A stretch of DNA of 64,000 nt from assembly GCA_963573385.1 (NCBI GenBank), contig CAUYLG010022104.1, forward strand, positions 62,001 to 126,000, read 5' to 3'. Positions 46,748 to 60,440 of this stretch are shown here, in pieces (positions within the stretch are counted from its first letter, which is position 1; every line of letters begins with the position of its first letter). Made by a program: the position numbers and the translations under genes. This stretch comes from Cacajao melanocephalus. Its lineage: Eukaryota > Chordata > Mammalia > Primates > Pitheciidae. Under the pieces are notes generated by a model that was not told where the DNA came from, made no database searches, and was given only the letters and a program-made list of their open reading frames with translations.

Positions 46748-48446
46748 ACTTTGAGTATGTTATCACACTGCCTTCTGGCCACTATGGTTTCTGCTGAGAA
46801 GTTAGCTATTAATTTAATTAAGAATTCTTTGTCTGAGATGAGTTGTTTCTCACTGCATTTAAGATTCTTTGTCTTAACGTTTCAACAGTTTAACTGTGAT
46901 GTCTCAAGATAGAAATCTCTTTAGAATTATCCTAATTGGATTTATTGAGCTTATTGCATGTTTAGATTAATGTTTCTCATAAAATTGGAAGAATTTCTTG
47001 ATATTATGATTTTTTCAAATATACTTTCTCTTTCTGTTATTTCCATCATGTTTTTAAGGGTGTGTTCATTTTTCTGTTTCTGTTCATTAGGCTGAATAAT
47101 TCCAAATTGACCTAAATTCAAGTTCAATGATTCATTTGTCAGTTCAAATCTGTTGTTGGTTCCTCTGTATCTTTTCTTTCAGTTTTTGTACTCCTCAAAT
47201 TTGGTTGTTTGTAATAATTAGTCTATTGATTTTAATATTCTTTATTTGGTAAGACATTGTTATGTTTTCCTTTATTTCTTTAGATGTAGTGTCCTTTAAT
47301 TCTTTCAACATGTTTATAACAACTGCCTTATAATTTCAACAACTGAACTTTCTTAGGGCCAGTTTCTTTTGCCTGCTTTTCATCTTGTGTATGGCTCATA
47401 CTTGCTTATTTCTTTGTGTGTCTCACTCTTTCGGGTCTTTTTGTTATTGCTGGTGGTTGTTGCTGCTAGCTGCTGCTTCTGTTTGTTTTGTGATATTCCC
47501 ATAGTACTTCTACAAAGTCTGTATCCTTTGTTTTGTGTGTCCACTAAAGTATCTGCTAGATTAGTTTAGTTGTAAGCTAAAGACTGGACAGAGATTTCCA
47601 TAAATTCCTTGGACGAATAAGTCTTCCAGACTTTGCCAGAGGTTATGCTCGTGGCTGGTGTCCCTTCCACCTTTCATCAAGAAGTTTACAACTCTGGCAT
47701 AGCATTTACTTTCTGCTTGTATGGATCCTCAAGGTCAGCTACAGATAAAAGAGGAGGCCCTTTTTCTCGTGTCTCATTAGGTCATGTTCAGAGTTCTACA
47801 CATGTGCATGCCCTTCTAGATTTCTAGGAATAGGTTAGAGGTTTTCAAAATGCTGTCTGAACATCTAATTCCCCTGATTTTCCTTTTAACATTTTTAAAG
47901 TCTTGTTACCTTAATTGGCATCTGCTCAAACCCCCTCTTCCCAGGTCAGTCAACTGCAAAATTAAATAGTTGCTATTTAATTTTTTGACACATGTCCTAG
48001 AGATAGGGCTATTCATGCAGAGTAAAATCTACATCAGATCAATTTAAGACAAGCCATGAGAATGGAGCTTTTCAGGGAGCTATCAGGAGAAATAATGACA
48101 GTCTGGAGATGGGGCATGTGCAGAGCTTCAGACGTACTGTGCTGCCTCCAGTGGTTGCTAGGTTGCTGGTTTTCACAGCTGCTGTAATTGCAAGGATACT
48201 GGCTTTCCAGGTTACCAAAGAACAGGGGAGAAAGGAATGTTTAAAACATCACAAAGCATGTTGTTCTTAATGAGATTCAGCCACTTTTCTTGAATAAATA
48301 CTCTTTGATTTTTCCAAAATTTTAGGTAATTCCTGGGGTTCACAGAAATTTAATTTTGACATTTTTGGCCAGTGTATTTGTTGGTTTTATGGAAGATGGA
48401 TTTTCTTTTAGGTTCTTACTCTGCCATTTCAGAAGTCCATCCCTTT
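46748..48446 (-). mobile_element. Old L1 copy B, segment 2 to 5' UTR
   Basis: Antisense old L1 running to its 5' end: 'ttctggccactatggtttct' (46773-46792), 'gattctttgtcttaacgttt' (46863-46882), 'ttgctgctagctgctgcttc' (47459-47478), 'aataagtcttccagactttg' (47616-47635). It ends at 'ttactctgccatttcagaag' (48416-48435), whose reverse complement resembles the 'atggcagagtaa' start of old L1 5' UTRs. The 5' end is therefore probably genuine, unusual for such an old copy. Confidence 0.55.
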
Positions 48447-49410
48447 TATTCACTTTTTAGTAGTATATTATTTCTCCAGTGAAATTTCCATTTTTTTAAA
48501 AAACTATATGTAAATAGTAGTTAGAGCTTTTTTAAAGCTTGGATTTGAAACTATTATCTCGAGTGCCTGTGATCTGTTTTGTTTGTTACTTCCTCATGGG
48601 CCCATTTTTTGTCTGTTTTGTTTTGCCACCCATGTGTCGTATTTGCTGAATTATTTCTACAAATAAGATGTCTTGAACTCTTGGATGAAATTATTCTCTC
48701 TCTCCAGAGAGCAGTTAAACTTTATTCTGTGTAGTGTTTATCACCATAATCTCATATCGCATTATTTCAATTACAGAGATTGAAGTGATTCAAAGGTGCA
48801 TTGCATCCCCCCCACCCCCTCTCTTTCTTTATTTTTCAGTTCCAGTCAAAGCCAGAGGTTTCAGCAAAGACTCTTATGTGGGCACTGTACTTTAACCCGT
48901 GCCTCCTAGCTCAACGAGACTGTTAAGAGCACTTCTCAGAATCTCGTCTACCACCTCTGAAATCCTCATCGAAACTAAGCTCACCTTTCTGGGCCTTTGC
49001 CTTCCCTCACATTCTGGCCTGATCATTCTTCACTATTTTATTACCTCTCTGATTCCTTCAAGTAGATAATTTTGATGTTTCCCACATTTTCTAATTGCCT
49101 TGGTTAGAAACATCTGAATTACTTAGTTTAACCTTACCAGATGCAGAAGCCAAGTTTATCTTCATTTAAACTCAGTGTGGTAAAATCTAGAATTGTATCA
49201 ATACTAATAAATAGTGCATTAGAAAGTTACTTTCATCAGATCCCTTTTGTTCTTTGTTCTGGTCATTTAAAAAAGAAGAGTCATTGAGAAGGAAACATTC
49301 GTTATTTTTGTAATGAACTCAACTTGCTTAATTGGTTACTTTAAATCAAACATTTGTAAAATTCAGACTTAATTCCATTACAGATATAAATGAATTTTTT
49401 TTCCTTTTAC
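48447..49410. other. Unclassified stretch with C-rich run
   Basis: About 1 kb without a confident assignment. It holds a C-rich run at 48807-48821 ('atcccccccaccccctctc') and a segment at 48880-49100 of near-average GC content. It may be more L1M 5' UTR or a HAL1-like relic, but I could not establish this. Confidence 0.4.
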
Positions 49411-50516
<1,106 letters not shown>

Positions 50517-50517
50517 T

Positions 50518-51195
50518 TGTTGGGGATCAGAATGAGATACCCCAAAATATGTTTTGACATGGTCAGCTAAAGAGCAAACTCCAGGTCTCTTCCCAGGTTC
50601 CTCCAGTCACCCACCTTCATCTCTCAATTCTGTTTCTCTCAAAGCACAGGATGAGGCTGTTCTCTTAAGTTTTCTTATCTTCCTAGAAACCAGACCTGTC
50701 AAAAAGGAGTACAATTGCCTTTGATCCCCTCCCTGAAATTTCGTTAACCAGAAAAAATTAAAATCACTGAGATTATAAAAATGCAGTTTAAAAAAATTAA
50801 GACCCATACATTAACAGAAGACGTTGAAAATTAAACACCACACTTAGAGCCCAGATGAACTTTGTCTCACACCATATTCTGTTCTCCAGTCCCGCTCAAT
50901 TCCCAAAGATAATTATTTACTGAACTTTATCTGAGGATTGGGCCTATTTATGCCATTTAAAAATTATTTACTACCCTTCAAAATGGCTACATTTCCCCCA
51001 TCTCTTATTTCCTTATATGGAAAGAGTACATAAGCATCTGTACCTTGCTGCGTTATTTGGTAGTCATTCTCCTGCAATTCTCCTGTTTATATGCATGTCA
51101 ATAACACTTTTGTAACTTACTTCCTTGCTAATCGGTCAACTCATTTCAACAGACCTAAATTCAGACTTCAAGTGGGGAAGGAAAATTTTCTTCAC
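50518..51195 (+). mobile_element. MER21-type ERVL LTR
   Basis: A long LTR starting TGTTGGGGATCAGAATGAGA and ending near 'ggaaaattttcttcacccca'. Landmarks are 'agcaaactccaggtctcttc' (50573-50592), 'cctagaaaccagacctgtca' (50682-50701), 'ctgaggattgggcctattta' (50931-50950) and a TATA-like 'agagtacataagcatc' (51023-51038). A terminal 'tcaataacacttttg' probably represents the decayed polyadenylation region. No matching internal sequence is next to it, so it is solo. Confidence 0.65.
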
Positions 51196-51757
51196 CCCAC
51201 CTGTATACAATATTATAGACATTTTAGAATCAATATGTACAGCAGATTAAAAAATTGCTTAATAGAATTATTAGTGTTATTATAACTAAGTATAATACAG
51301 GAAAACAAATGTTTATAAGAAATTAAGAGAGATGAAGTCCTGCTTTTCTGTTTGCATTCAGACTTAATCCCACAAAATGGGATTGATAAAAAATTTGTGA
51401 AATTTTATTACTAATGTGATAAATATGTTTTAAGGTTTAATATTGCTTGATGTTAGTTCTCTCTTTAATATTTGCCACAGGTTAGTATTTAGGAAAAACC
51501 ATTAAAATTATTATGTAGCAATTTCAGACATGCTGATAGTATTCTAATGAAAATATAACCTCAGTTGTGGACAAAGATAGAAAAAAGTGAATGATGTTAT
51601 AAAATATTTATTACCTGAATTGATTGATTTAGGCTATATGTTGATAAAAATATTGAATGCCATATTGACCTAGTAAGTTTGTGTGGATTTATAGATTCAG
51701 AGGATTTTGAAAATTATAATGTAGATTATCTTGTGTTTATTTTACTCAAGTACAATC
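51196..51757. other. Unclassified AT-rich stretch
   Basis: No gene or repeat recognised between the MER21-type LTR and the provirus LTR. Confidence 0.5.
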
Positions 51758-51758
51758 T

Positions 51759-52230
51759 TGAGAAAAGAAATGAACTGTTTTCTGAGGAATGGAAGTCCTT
51801 TTAATTGTCAGGCTCAAAGAGACACTAAAATGAGACAGCAATCATGCCCTACTCCCCACTTTGAGCTATGTATTCATTTTTAAAAACTACTTGATATTGC
51901 CACATGTAGCTATACATTAACCTAATAATGCCACGTGGGGCACTGCAACCCACACCCTATGCCTTAACAATGTACAGCAAATCACCAATAAATGTTATTT
52001 CTGTAAATCAGTGAGAATTTCTAACAACTTTGTATCATCTCACTACCTATCTCTCCACCCCTCCTTTTTCTTTTGCCTTTAAAAATCCACCTGTAACTGC
52101 TGTTAACTGGAGTGTATATTCAGGGAAACTTAAATCTGTCCTTCTGGATGGGACTCCCCAAGCTTGACCCAAATGAACTCTTTACTTATATTAATTTTGC
52201 CTCAGTTTCTTCCTTTTAGGCTGACGTATC
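51759..52230 (+). mobile_element. 5' LTR of a decayed provirus
   Basis: This block is homologous in the same orientation to 57712-58173. Shared landmarks include 'ttaacctaataatgccac', 'gcctttaaaaat', 'ggagtgtatatt' and 'tttgcctcag'. TG lies at the proposed start (51759). The TATA-like AT-rich segment lies near 52078, and a degenerate polyadenylation signal (AATGAA) lies near 52171. By eye the two LTRs agree at about three quarters of positions, so the provirus is old. A primer-binding site follows directly. Confidence 0.75.
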
Positions 52231-52250
52231 TGGCATAAGTCGGCAGGATT
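52231..52250 (+). promoter_or_regulatory. Primer-binding site complementary to tRNA-Ser
   Basis: TGGCATAAGTCGGCAGGATT follows the 5' LTR directly. It matches the complement of the 3' end of tRNA-Ser including CCA (TGGCGTAGTCGGCAGGATT), with one substitution and one inserted base. Retroviral primer-binding sites begin TGG and lie immediately after the LTR. This places the element among tRNA-Ser-primed proviruses (HERV-S-like by primer), though primer type alone does not define the family. Confidence 0.75.
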
Positions 52251-53415
52251 AACAATGACTTTACCTGACCACCCAGTGTTTCTGAAAGTGGTGCTTGGTA
52301 GCAGCACAAACATTTCATCTTCAGAAGTCCCATCTGGCATTTTGGGTGAAATCTCATGCCACTCTTTGGTCAAAGTTGTAGAATTCATTTGGCTGTTTTT
52401 CAGACCCTCTCTTTCCTTTAAGAGTGATTTCTGTAGTCTCTGTCTTTGGATAGAACAAGGTAGAGAGCTCTGCAGAGGGCTGCCTTTTTTCTACCTCTGT
52501 CTCTGGGTGGGGTTCAGGTCAAAGTTTTTCCACTGCTGTCTCTCATTGGAGGTTTGGGTCACAGAATTGGCAGTTAGGCACTGGTGGTCTCATTTTACAT
52601 GGTATAATTTTAAAAATAACAGCTGCTTTCCTATTTTTGAAATTGGGGCTTGATTTCTCATTTGTTACCAACTCCTATTAGTTAAACACCAGCTGGTTTT
52701 TTGTGCAACACTTATGGCATCTCTTATATATACCTCAGAACATGGACACATATAGCCTGGGATGGTCATAAACAATGACAAAAATTGGAGATTTAAAAAT
52801 ACCTAAAATAACTTGTTTGCATGCACAATTAGAAAAAGCTAGCTTTAGAACCAGAAAAACTAAATAGGAGATTTACTTCCAATGGTACCTAAAATGTTTC
52901 TAAAAGAAATTCTGAGAAATTTGCATCCATTCAGGAGTTAAAGAAATCTATCACACCACCTGAGAAAATTCCCCAAGTCTTTGCCCCCCTTTCCCTGAAA
53001 TTCCTGTTGTGGCATTCCTGGAGATGCTATGAATTCTGGTTCTGGGGGCCGCCTGATTCTCGAACTGTTGTTTGCTCAATTAAAAAGACCACTCAATGAA
53101 TAAGATGAAACTCCAAAATATACCTTTGTTCCTAGCTGACAGTTGCTTAGGGCAATAAAACAGATAACTAAAAGATTAATAGTCAAAATGGGGAAATGAA
53201 TAAAAACCACAGCACTGAGATTATAAAAATGCAGATCCAACAACTATTTTTTTTCCAATCAGGACTAATGACTGACACTGATGTTCAAATGCCAACATCC
53301 AGGGAATTAGCTAAGTAGCATTCCAGCTGAGATCAGATCTGAAAAAAGTTAAAATCCTTTGTAAGCTCAAACTGCCTGCTTTAGCTCTCCTGTGAGATTA
53401 ACAATGAAGGCTGCC

Positions 53416-53489
53416 TCCACATTGTAGTTCAGTAGTTAAAATTCTGTGCTTTCATCACCATGACCTGGGTTCAATTCCTGGTCAGGGAA
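53416..53489 (+). tRNA. tRNA-Glu(TTC)-like pseudogene sequence
   Basis: A 74-base segment resembles tRNA-Glu. A TAGTTCAGTAG box (53425-53435) fits the polymerase III A box, and GGTTCAATTCC (53468-53478) fits the B box. A CTTTCAT anticodon loop places TTC at the anticodon position. The 3' half (GGTTCAATTCCTGGTCAGGGA) is well preserved, while the 5' acceptor strand and the outer anticodon stem pairs are broken. It is therefore a pseudogene or tRNA-derived fragment. It lies inside the provirus on the + strand. Confidence 0.65.
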
Positions 53490-53966
53490 TCAGTCTCTCT
53501 TGATCTGACATTTGCATCACTTTTGACTGTTGGGAGTGCTCATTTGTTATTGATCCTTTTCCCTTCCATGGACAGCTTTTGATTTCCTGTCTTCTTTCAT
53601 TAGTGGGGGGCACAGGAGGCTTTTGGGCTTTTATGTGTAGATGGCCAGCTCAAAAGCCGAGACCCTAAAAAATATGGCCAGACAAAAATGTGGATTGTGC
53701 TTCATCTGTGGCTAGCAAAATGTTTCTTTCTTTGTGCTGTCTTTGAGGTGGTTCTGGATTTCATGAACCCTGCTTTCCACCTCTTTGAAGACACACATGT
53801 ATTCTTGGTTAAGTCTTCTTAGTTTCACTTGGGAATGCACTTCAGGAAAAGAAATTCAAAAAACATAGAATATCAACTGTATGAGATAAAATCTTATAAG
53901 AGATTTAAAGGGATGTTTTTAAGAGCTCTGTACTCAAATGTGAACTAATTAAAACTGATATTTAGG

Positions 53967-54043
53967 ATATATATGTATGTATACATATATAAACATATAT
54001 ACATAAACACACATATATAACCATATGTATACATACATATATC
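53967..54043. repeat. (TATG/TACA)n microsatellite
   Basis: TA-rich tract of TATG, TACA and CATA units with interrupted CA runs. A related tract lies at 54399-54480. Confidence 0.8.
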
Positions 54044-54398
54044 TTTTTAAGGGCTCTGCTCTCCTTCTTCTTCTATAAAAACTTATCAATCTACTGAATT
54101 TATCTTTTCTGAAACCATGTTAACCATATGTGCCCCTTCTGTCTGTTTCTTCATTTACTTCTGTAAGTCCCTCCTTCCTCTTACCACCCTTGATGCCACA
54201 GAATGGGACCTAAAAAAATTTCTAACAGCCTGGGATCCCTTAAGGAAATCAGAAAAGGTTCCAGAGACTCCTCTTTTAGGGAGAAACCTCTGTTTTTTCT
54301 CATAAAACTCCAAAAAATGTTAACTGGGCAGATTCCTCATGTCTAAAGTTATATTCTCTTCTGCATTAAGCTCCTTGGTTTCTCTGGCTTTTAGATAC

Positions 54399-54480
54399 AT
54401 ACACAAGTACGTATATATGTTATATGTTGTGTCTACATATACGCATATGTCTGTACATGTTTATATGTAGAAAATACATA
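54399..54480. repeat. (TATG/TACA)-rich tract
   Basis: A second TA/TG-rich low-complexity tract about 350 bases downstream of the first. The composition is similar but the units are less regular. Confidence 0.7.
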
Positions 54481-55628
54481 TTGTCTACACATGGTAGCAA
54501 ATTAAAGATGAATGCTCATAAATGAAATCACTAGCCCAAATAATTTTCAAGTTCATGTAACTTTAGTAATCTTTGATAAATAAAAAATAGTTTTAAAATA
54601 GTGGATAAAGACATCTTCATCTTTTTGCCTGACTCTGCTGGTCAGACACATTTAAGCTATTTCTAAACTATTTTAAGGTCATAAAACTATTGCTTTTGTA
54701 GTACTTTTGATATTTGCTAGTTATGACTTAAACCTGCAAGAGCTGGCTATTGGGCTCCTCCAAAGCATTATACGCATCTTGCTGTGAACTCATCTTCAAT
54801 TTTAAGCCTCAAATTCTGGGGTCTAGACAAGTGAACACGGTGAGGATTGTGAACAACACTGAGGCCCTATCCTTCCTGGCCCAGCTGTGCCTCTTGGCCA
54901 TGCTGGAAGGGATTCGAGCTTTCAGTCACTGCCTTTGCAGCTCTGTTCCTTCTGCTAGATACTACATCTGGTACATGATTAAAATTGTGTACCTCTTAGG
55001 TTTTTCACTAAAAATAAGAGTTACTAAGAGTTAAAATTGTAATTAGTATAGGTGATTAAAACACTAGATAGAAAAGAAATATGTCTATCTACAGAGCATA
55101 TACAGTAAGAAGTAGAGAAAGTTTAAAACAGAGTAATTTTTCTTTTACGTGAGAGAGAACTTTACGTGTTCAAAATTTTAAGGGGAAAAGGAAAGGAAAT
55201 TTTTGTTCTAAGGTAAAGCAATAGGAGAAAACTGAAGGTTTAAGAAAGTTGTAGTAGGTTTGTGTAAGACTGATTTTTTGAACAGAATTTTGTGTATCAT
55301 CAAGTTGGCTAAGATTAAAAGGGGGTTATTTAGATTTTCTAAAAACTGAACATTAACATCAAAAGCACACTGATGCAGAGCCAGAGCCTGGGCCCCTTTG
55401 TCAGAATAAAAAGGATCTGCTTTTTAAATAGAAATTTCAAGAATTTATAAAAGGTTTATGGAAATCTTTTCAGTATTTCAAAGCTGATTGAGATTGGATA
55501 GATATGTGTATAAGATTTTATTAAAATTAGCTTTAGCATTAATAATATTATGACACAGATGTAACTTGGTTTTCCAAAAAATATTCATGAGATAATAAAG
55601 GATTTTTTATTTCCTATTGAGTAAATTG

Positions 55629-55646
55629 CAAAAAAAAAAAAAAAAA
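55629..55646. repeat. A18 tract
   Basis: An uninterrupted A run followed by an AG-rich segment. No SINE body lies upstream, so it is not the tail of a recognised retroelement. Confidence 0.85.
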
Positions 55647-57698
55647 GAGCGAGAAAAAGAGAAAGGAGTAAAAGATTTTGTTTGTCTTAGGGTGTCAATA
55701 TTAGGTATTATGATAAATGGAGAAAGCGCATCTTCTCTTTCTCAAATACAAAGGTTTTGCTTTTAAAAATTTTTGAGTTATCTCTTTGGCTAAATAAATA
55801 GCTAGTTTTTTACAGTGAACTGTGATGACATTTTCAGCAAGTATTTTAAACCTTTGATATTTGATACATTTTCAAAAGTCAAAATTTCAAATTCTAAATT
55901 TAATCTTTTTGGTCTCAAACTAATTTTTTGGACATTTAGGGCCCCTGGAAGTCCAAGAGAGACATAGTAGGTTTATTTGATACATTAAATCATATAGAAA
56001 ACATTATAAAACATGAAATTATTTTTAACTATTTTGAGTTATATTGGTATAAATGTGTTAATATAGTTCTAAAATTGTATGAGATTCTGAAAACTTTTAT
56101 GATTATTATGTTAAATTGTTGTATGTAACATAAATAACCAATTTTTCTTGTCAGTTGTGTCTTTCACCATGGTTATTCTAACACTATTGTCATCCACAAT
56201 TATAATTTTACTTTGATTTTTTTCAAAAAGTGATTTGTAATCTGCTACAGTTTAAAATTTGCTTCTTCTTTTTTTAAGAACATTTAAGGAAAAGACTATA
56301 ACAAATACTCTTCAATGGGGTATTGACGGTTTTGGAGATCAAACCAATGAAGTAGGTAGAAACACTGTAGTACTCTAATTAAAAAGCTGATATGTTCAAA
56401 AGGATTCTTAACATCAAGCAGAACAGGAATTAATTACATGCGACTAATCTAGTAATTTTAGAACCTAAATAATTTTGTATAACATTTGCTTGAAGTATTC
56501 GTGTTCTTTATATGTTTTGTTTTCCAGGGTCAAGAAAACATTGTTTTCTTCTTTTTGAGCCATTGATAGCTTATAGCAATTGAGTGAAGTGTACTTTTGT
56601 GAGTAAAACTGAAACATTTGCCCCCTTCTCAGATTCTTCATGATTTAGAAAGTATTCCTGTATATTCTTAATTTGTGGCAATATGGTTGTTTGCCTAAGA
56701 ATCTGTTTACTTTTTTCGTAGGATACAATTAGATAACTCATTATTTTAACCAAGGTTTAGACTGGGATGGCATAATTTTAGATATGAGCAAAATGCTTTA
56801 ATGAATTAACATTGACTTTACAGAGCTGACAAAAAGCCCCTTGGAAATACTGGGCTAGTACTTTGTCTAATAATACATAGTTCTCTTACAAGGTTTCTAT
56901 CCTTGTGATAAGTAAAGAATATCACTTTCTGATACGCCTAGGACCTCAAGTTATTTCGGGACCTAGAGAAGAGAGAATTCTCCCAATTTATACAGTTACT
57001 GTAGACAGTCTCATGGCAAATCTTTGGCTTGAATTGCCTCAAGGCTTTTAAAAGTTGAATTGGATGTTTCTTGTGTAAAGATCCCAGCAAAGCCAATTTA
57101 AAAGGGATTCCATGGCCATTCACTATTCTTGTTGCACTTAATGCAAATAATCGGGCCAAGCATAAGAGGACTAAACCTTACTTTGCAAATAAATCCATTC
57201 TACTAAAATTTATCTTTGGTAAAAATAGAGAGCTGGAGGAAGAAAAAATTATATTTCAGAGGAAAACTAGTACACTTGTTATTAAAGTCTAGTCTTGTCC
57301 ATTGTTTTTGAGCTTTACTGTTTACCTACATTTGAACTTAATCCTGAATTACTTCAGGGTTATGAGAAATCTCTAAAGAAGAATATGGATTTAATTTTCT
57401 CCATGATATTTTTAATTGACTCCCCAGCAGAATATTTTTTTCCCTATTCTGACGTCCAAAGTCTCTTTTGATTATAATAGTTGTTTGCATTATATTTCTA
57501 TTAATACTATTTATATCTCATTATTTTACTTCTGAGAAACTAATTAATGGTACTTTGAAGACCAGGTAAGATTTAATAAATGACAGCAGCCATAGATCAA
57601 TCACTTTCACAGGACTACCTGGAAATGAGACTTACTGGCAATAAGGGACACTTCACAGTCTAATTTTGACTGTGTTTTTAAGAAAAAAGATTTTTGAT

Positions 57699-57707
57699 CA
57701 AAAGGGG
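57699..57707 (+). promoter_or_regulatory. Polypurine tract
   Basis: The short purine run CAAAAGGGG immediately precedes the proposed start of the 3' LTR (57712). This is where retroviral plus-strand DNA synthesis begins. It is short but correctly placed. Confidence 0.5.
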
Positions 57708-57711
57708 CAAA

Positions 57712-58173
57712 TCAATAAAGAATATAACTTTTTTCTGAGAAATATAAACCTTTTTAAATATCAGGCCCAGAGAGATATTAAAGTGAGACAGTGATCACAT
57801 CCTACTCCCTCCTCTGAGCTCTTTGTTCATCTCCTGAAACTGCCTGCTGTTGTCACAAGTAGCTATAAATTAACCTAATAATGCCACACAGGGTGCTGCT
57901 AACCACTTTCTATAGCTTAACAGTGTCTAGCCAATCACTAATCAATGTGATTTTGGTCAACCAGTGAGAATTCCTGACAAACAACTTTGTATCAACCCAC
58001 TCCCTGTTTCCTCTTTTTTGCCTTTAAAAATTTACTTGTAACTGCTACTAATTGGAGTGTATATTTAGGGAAATTTGAATCTGTGCTCTTAGGTTGGAAT
58101 CCTCAGGTTTGGCCCAATAAGCTCTCTAATTACATTAACTTTGCCTCAGCTTTTTTCTTTTAGGTCAACAATA
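57712..58173 (+). mobile_element. 3' LTR of the decayed provirus
   Basis: Homologous to 51759-52230 in the same orientation. Shared text includes 'ttaacctaataatgccac' (57872-57889), 'agtgagaatt' (57962-57971), 'caactttgtatca' (57982-57994) and 'gcctttaaaaat' (58020-58031). The LTR begins TC instead of TG (decayed) after the polypurine tract. The polyadenylation signal is AATAAG. A convincing target-site duplication with the 5' flank was not found. Confidence 0.75.
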
Positions 58174-58314
58174 CCATATTTTTACCACGTAAGTTTTCCA
58201 GTACGTGAATGAAATTTGTACCTTAATACATATTTTTAAGTATTATAATTAAAATATTTTGTCTTATTTTGTAGGAGGAGAAAAAATAATTTTCCTCTAT
58301 CCTTCTATGTTTTT

Positions 58315-58760
58315 GACTGAGGATTCTGACAAAAGACAGATAACAAGAGTTAAACAGACATTTATTAACATGTATATCTCATATATACACAGAAAATACC
58401 CAGGGAAACGAATAACTAAAAGAAGCTTATAATTTAGGCTTAAATAACATCTTTAGCTAAAAACAAAAAGCAAAAAAAGTGTGAGAAATGAGTTATGGAA
58501 AGGCAATCAGGAGAAGTATGGTAAATAAGAATAAGGTTTGTTATGCAGATTTAAGTTGGAGATTTCCTTTATAAATGTAAATTTTTCTTTCAAAGAGTAA
58601 CCTCTCTGTTTTCAGAGCTTCTCTTGTATCTTCTCTTCCTCAAAATAATCAGCTCAAAATAATGGTTATGATAAAGAAGCATATTTTGGGGTGACATATT
58701 CTGGTCTTCTGCAGTCATATTTGGAGGTGGTACCTTCTGTCTCCTGTATCCTGAATAAAT
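58315..58760 (-). mobile_element. Possible ERVL-class LTR (family not assigned)
   Basis: A coherent block: 'gacaaaagacagataacaag' (58328-58347), 'acagacatttattaacatgt' (58353-58372), 'gagaaatgagttatggaaag' (58483-58502) and 'gcatattttggggtgacata' (58680-58699). Its reverse complement resembles the beginning of several ERVL-type LTRs, which start with a 'gaccagaatatgtcacccca'-like phrase. I am confident that it is a dispersed repeat but not of its name. Confidence 0.45.
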
Positions 58761-58874
58761 AATATAAAGATCTTAAATACATTAGAGTACATTCTAATTT
58801 GATTATTTTAATTGGCTTTTTATTATGAAATAATTTAATCTTCAGAACAACAGCTTGAGCTAAGAAAAATAAGT

Positions 58875-58995
58875 TTATGATTATTTACACTGAGTAGATT
58901 AACAGATTCAGGCCCAGAAAGATTAAGTGACTTTTTTAAGGGCTGGAATGAGTACTCAAGTATTCTGAATACTAATGTCCTTGGTATTATATCAG
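58875..58995 (-). repeat. MIR SINE fragment
   Basis: The + strand shows a diverged complement of the MIR core: 'gattcaggcccagaaagatt' (58905-58924) and 'aagtgacttttttaagggct' (58925-58944), followed by a 'gaatactaatgtccttggta' segment. Confidence 0.5.
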
Positions 58996-58999
58996 TTAC

Positions 59000-59265
59000 A
59001 AAGTGTTAGTTTAAACAATCATTATAAAATTTTAGTATGAGTAATTCATATAATAAAAAAATAAAATAATAGAATTTCATACGTGCAAATATTTTTTCTA
59101 GTAATAAATTTAGGATGTGCAGAATGAAAGGCTTTTGATGTAAAGAAGATAAATGTATGTTTGAATAAATTTAACATTATTTCATGAACTAAAAAAGTAA
59201 ATAGAATTTCTAAAAGGGATCATAATTATGCTTTACTAGATATATAGCATTATAAAATTGCATAT
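59000..59265. other. Unclassified stretch
   Basis: AT-rich with no recognised element. Confidence 0.5.
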
Positions 59266-59365
59266 AGTTGACTCATTCATTCTTTCATGACACAAATAAT
59301 TACTGAATGGCTACTATATATTAGGTCCTTTTTTTAAGATTTGAGAATACTAGAGTAAATGTTAA
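59266..59365 (-). repeat. L2 LINE 3'-end fragment
   Basis: 'actcattcattctttcatga' (59271-59290) followed by 'attactgaatggctactata' (59299-59318) and 'tttgagaatactagagtaaa' (59340-59359) is the complement of the L2 3' end, diverged. Confidence 0.5.
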
Positions 59366-60175
<810 letters not shown>

Positions 60176-60191
60176 AAGTAATTGAAAGTCT

Positions 60192-60440
60192 GTAAGTGGG
60201 AATATCCTTGCATACTATTCTTTGAGGAGACTACCGAGGCCTGGAGTTCAGCATGCTCAGCATTTGTGGAAGGGAGTGAGGCCCTAGCACTTGTGGTCAT
60301 CTGCTTCCTTAAGTGGCTGCTTGGCCAAACCTCACTGAGGGTTCCCTTGACACATGTATCTGCTTCTCAGCTCCCCCAGGGCCACATAGAGAGAAGGTAA
60401 CCTGAGGCAGTGAAGCTGTGGCTGGATTTTCACCTTAGTG
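60192..60440. other. Unclassified stretch
   Basis: Near-average GC content; no repeat or coding signal recognised. Confidence 0.45.

Larger units (their letters stand above)
52251..57698 (+). mobile_element. Provirus internal region, no surviving genes
   Basis: About 5.45 kb between the two LTRs. No open stretch exceeds 132 codons (52255-52653), and I could not place gag, pol or env in it. The region contains a tRNA-Glu-like sequence (53416-53489), TA/CA-rich microsatellites at 53967-54043 and 54399-54480, and an A18 tract at 55629-55646. The length is shorter than a complete provirus. Either genes have been lost by deletion or the element was always defective. Very old protein-coding relics may exist below visual detection. 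Confidence 0.5.

Noticed and set aside
52255..52653. 132-codon + frame just after the primer-binding site as a gag start
   Set aside because: I see no matrix or capsid motif, and cysteine/serine/tryptophan-rich composition with no supporting downstream frame argues against a preserved viral gene.
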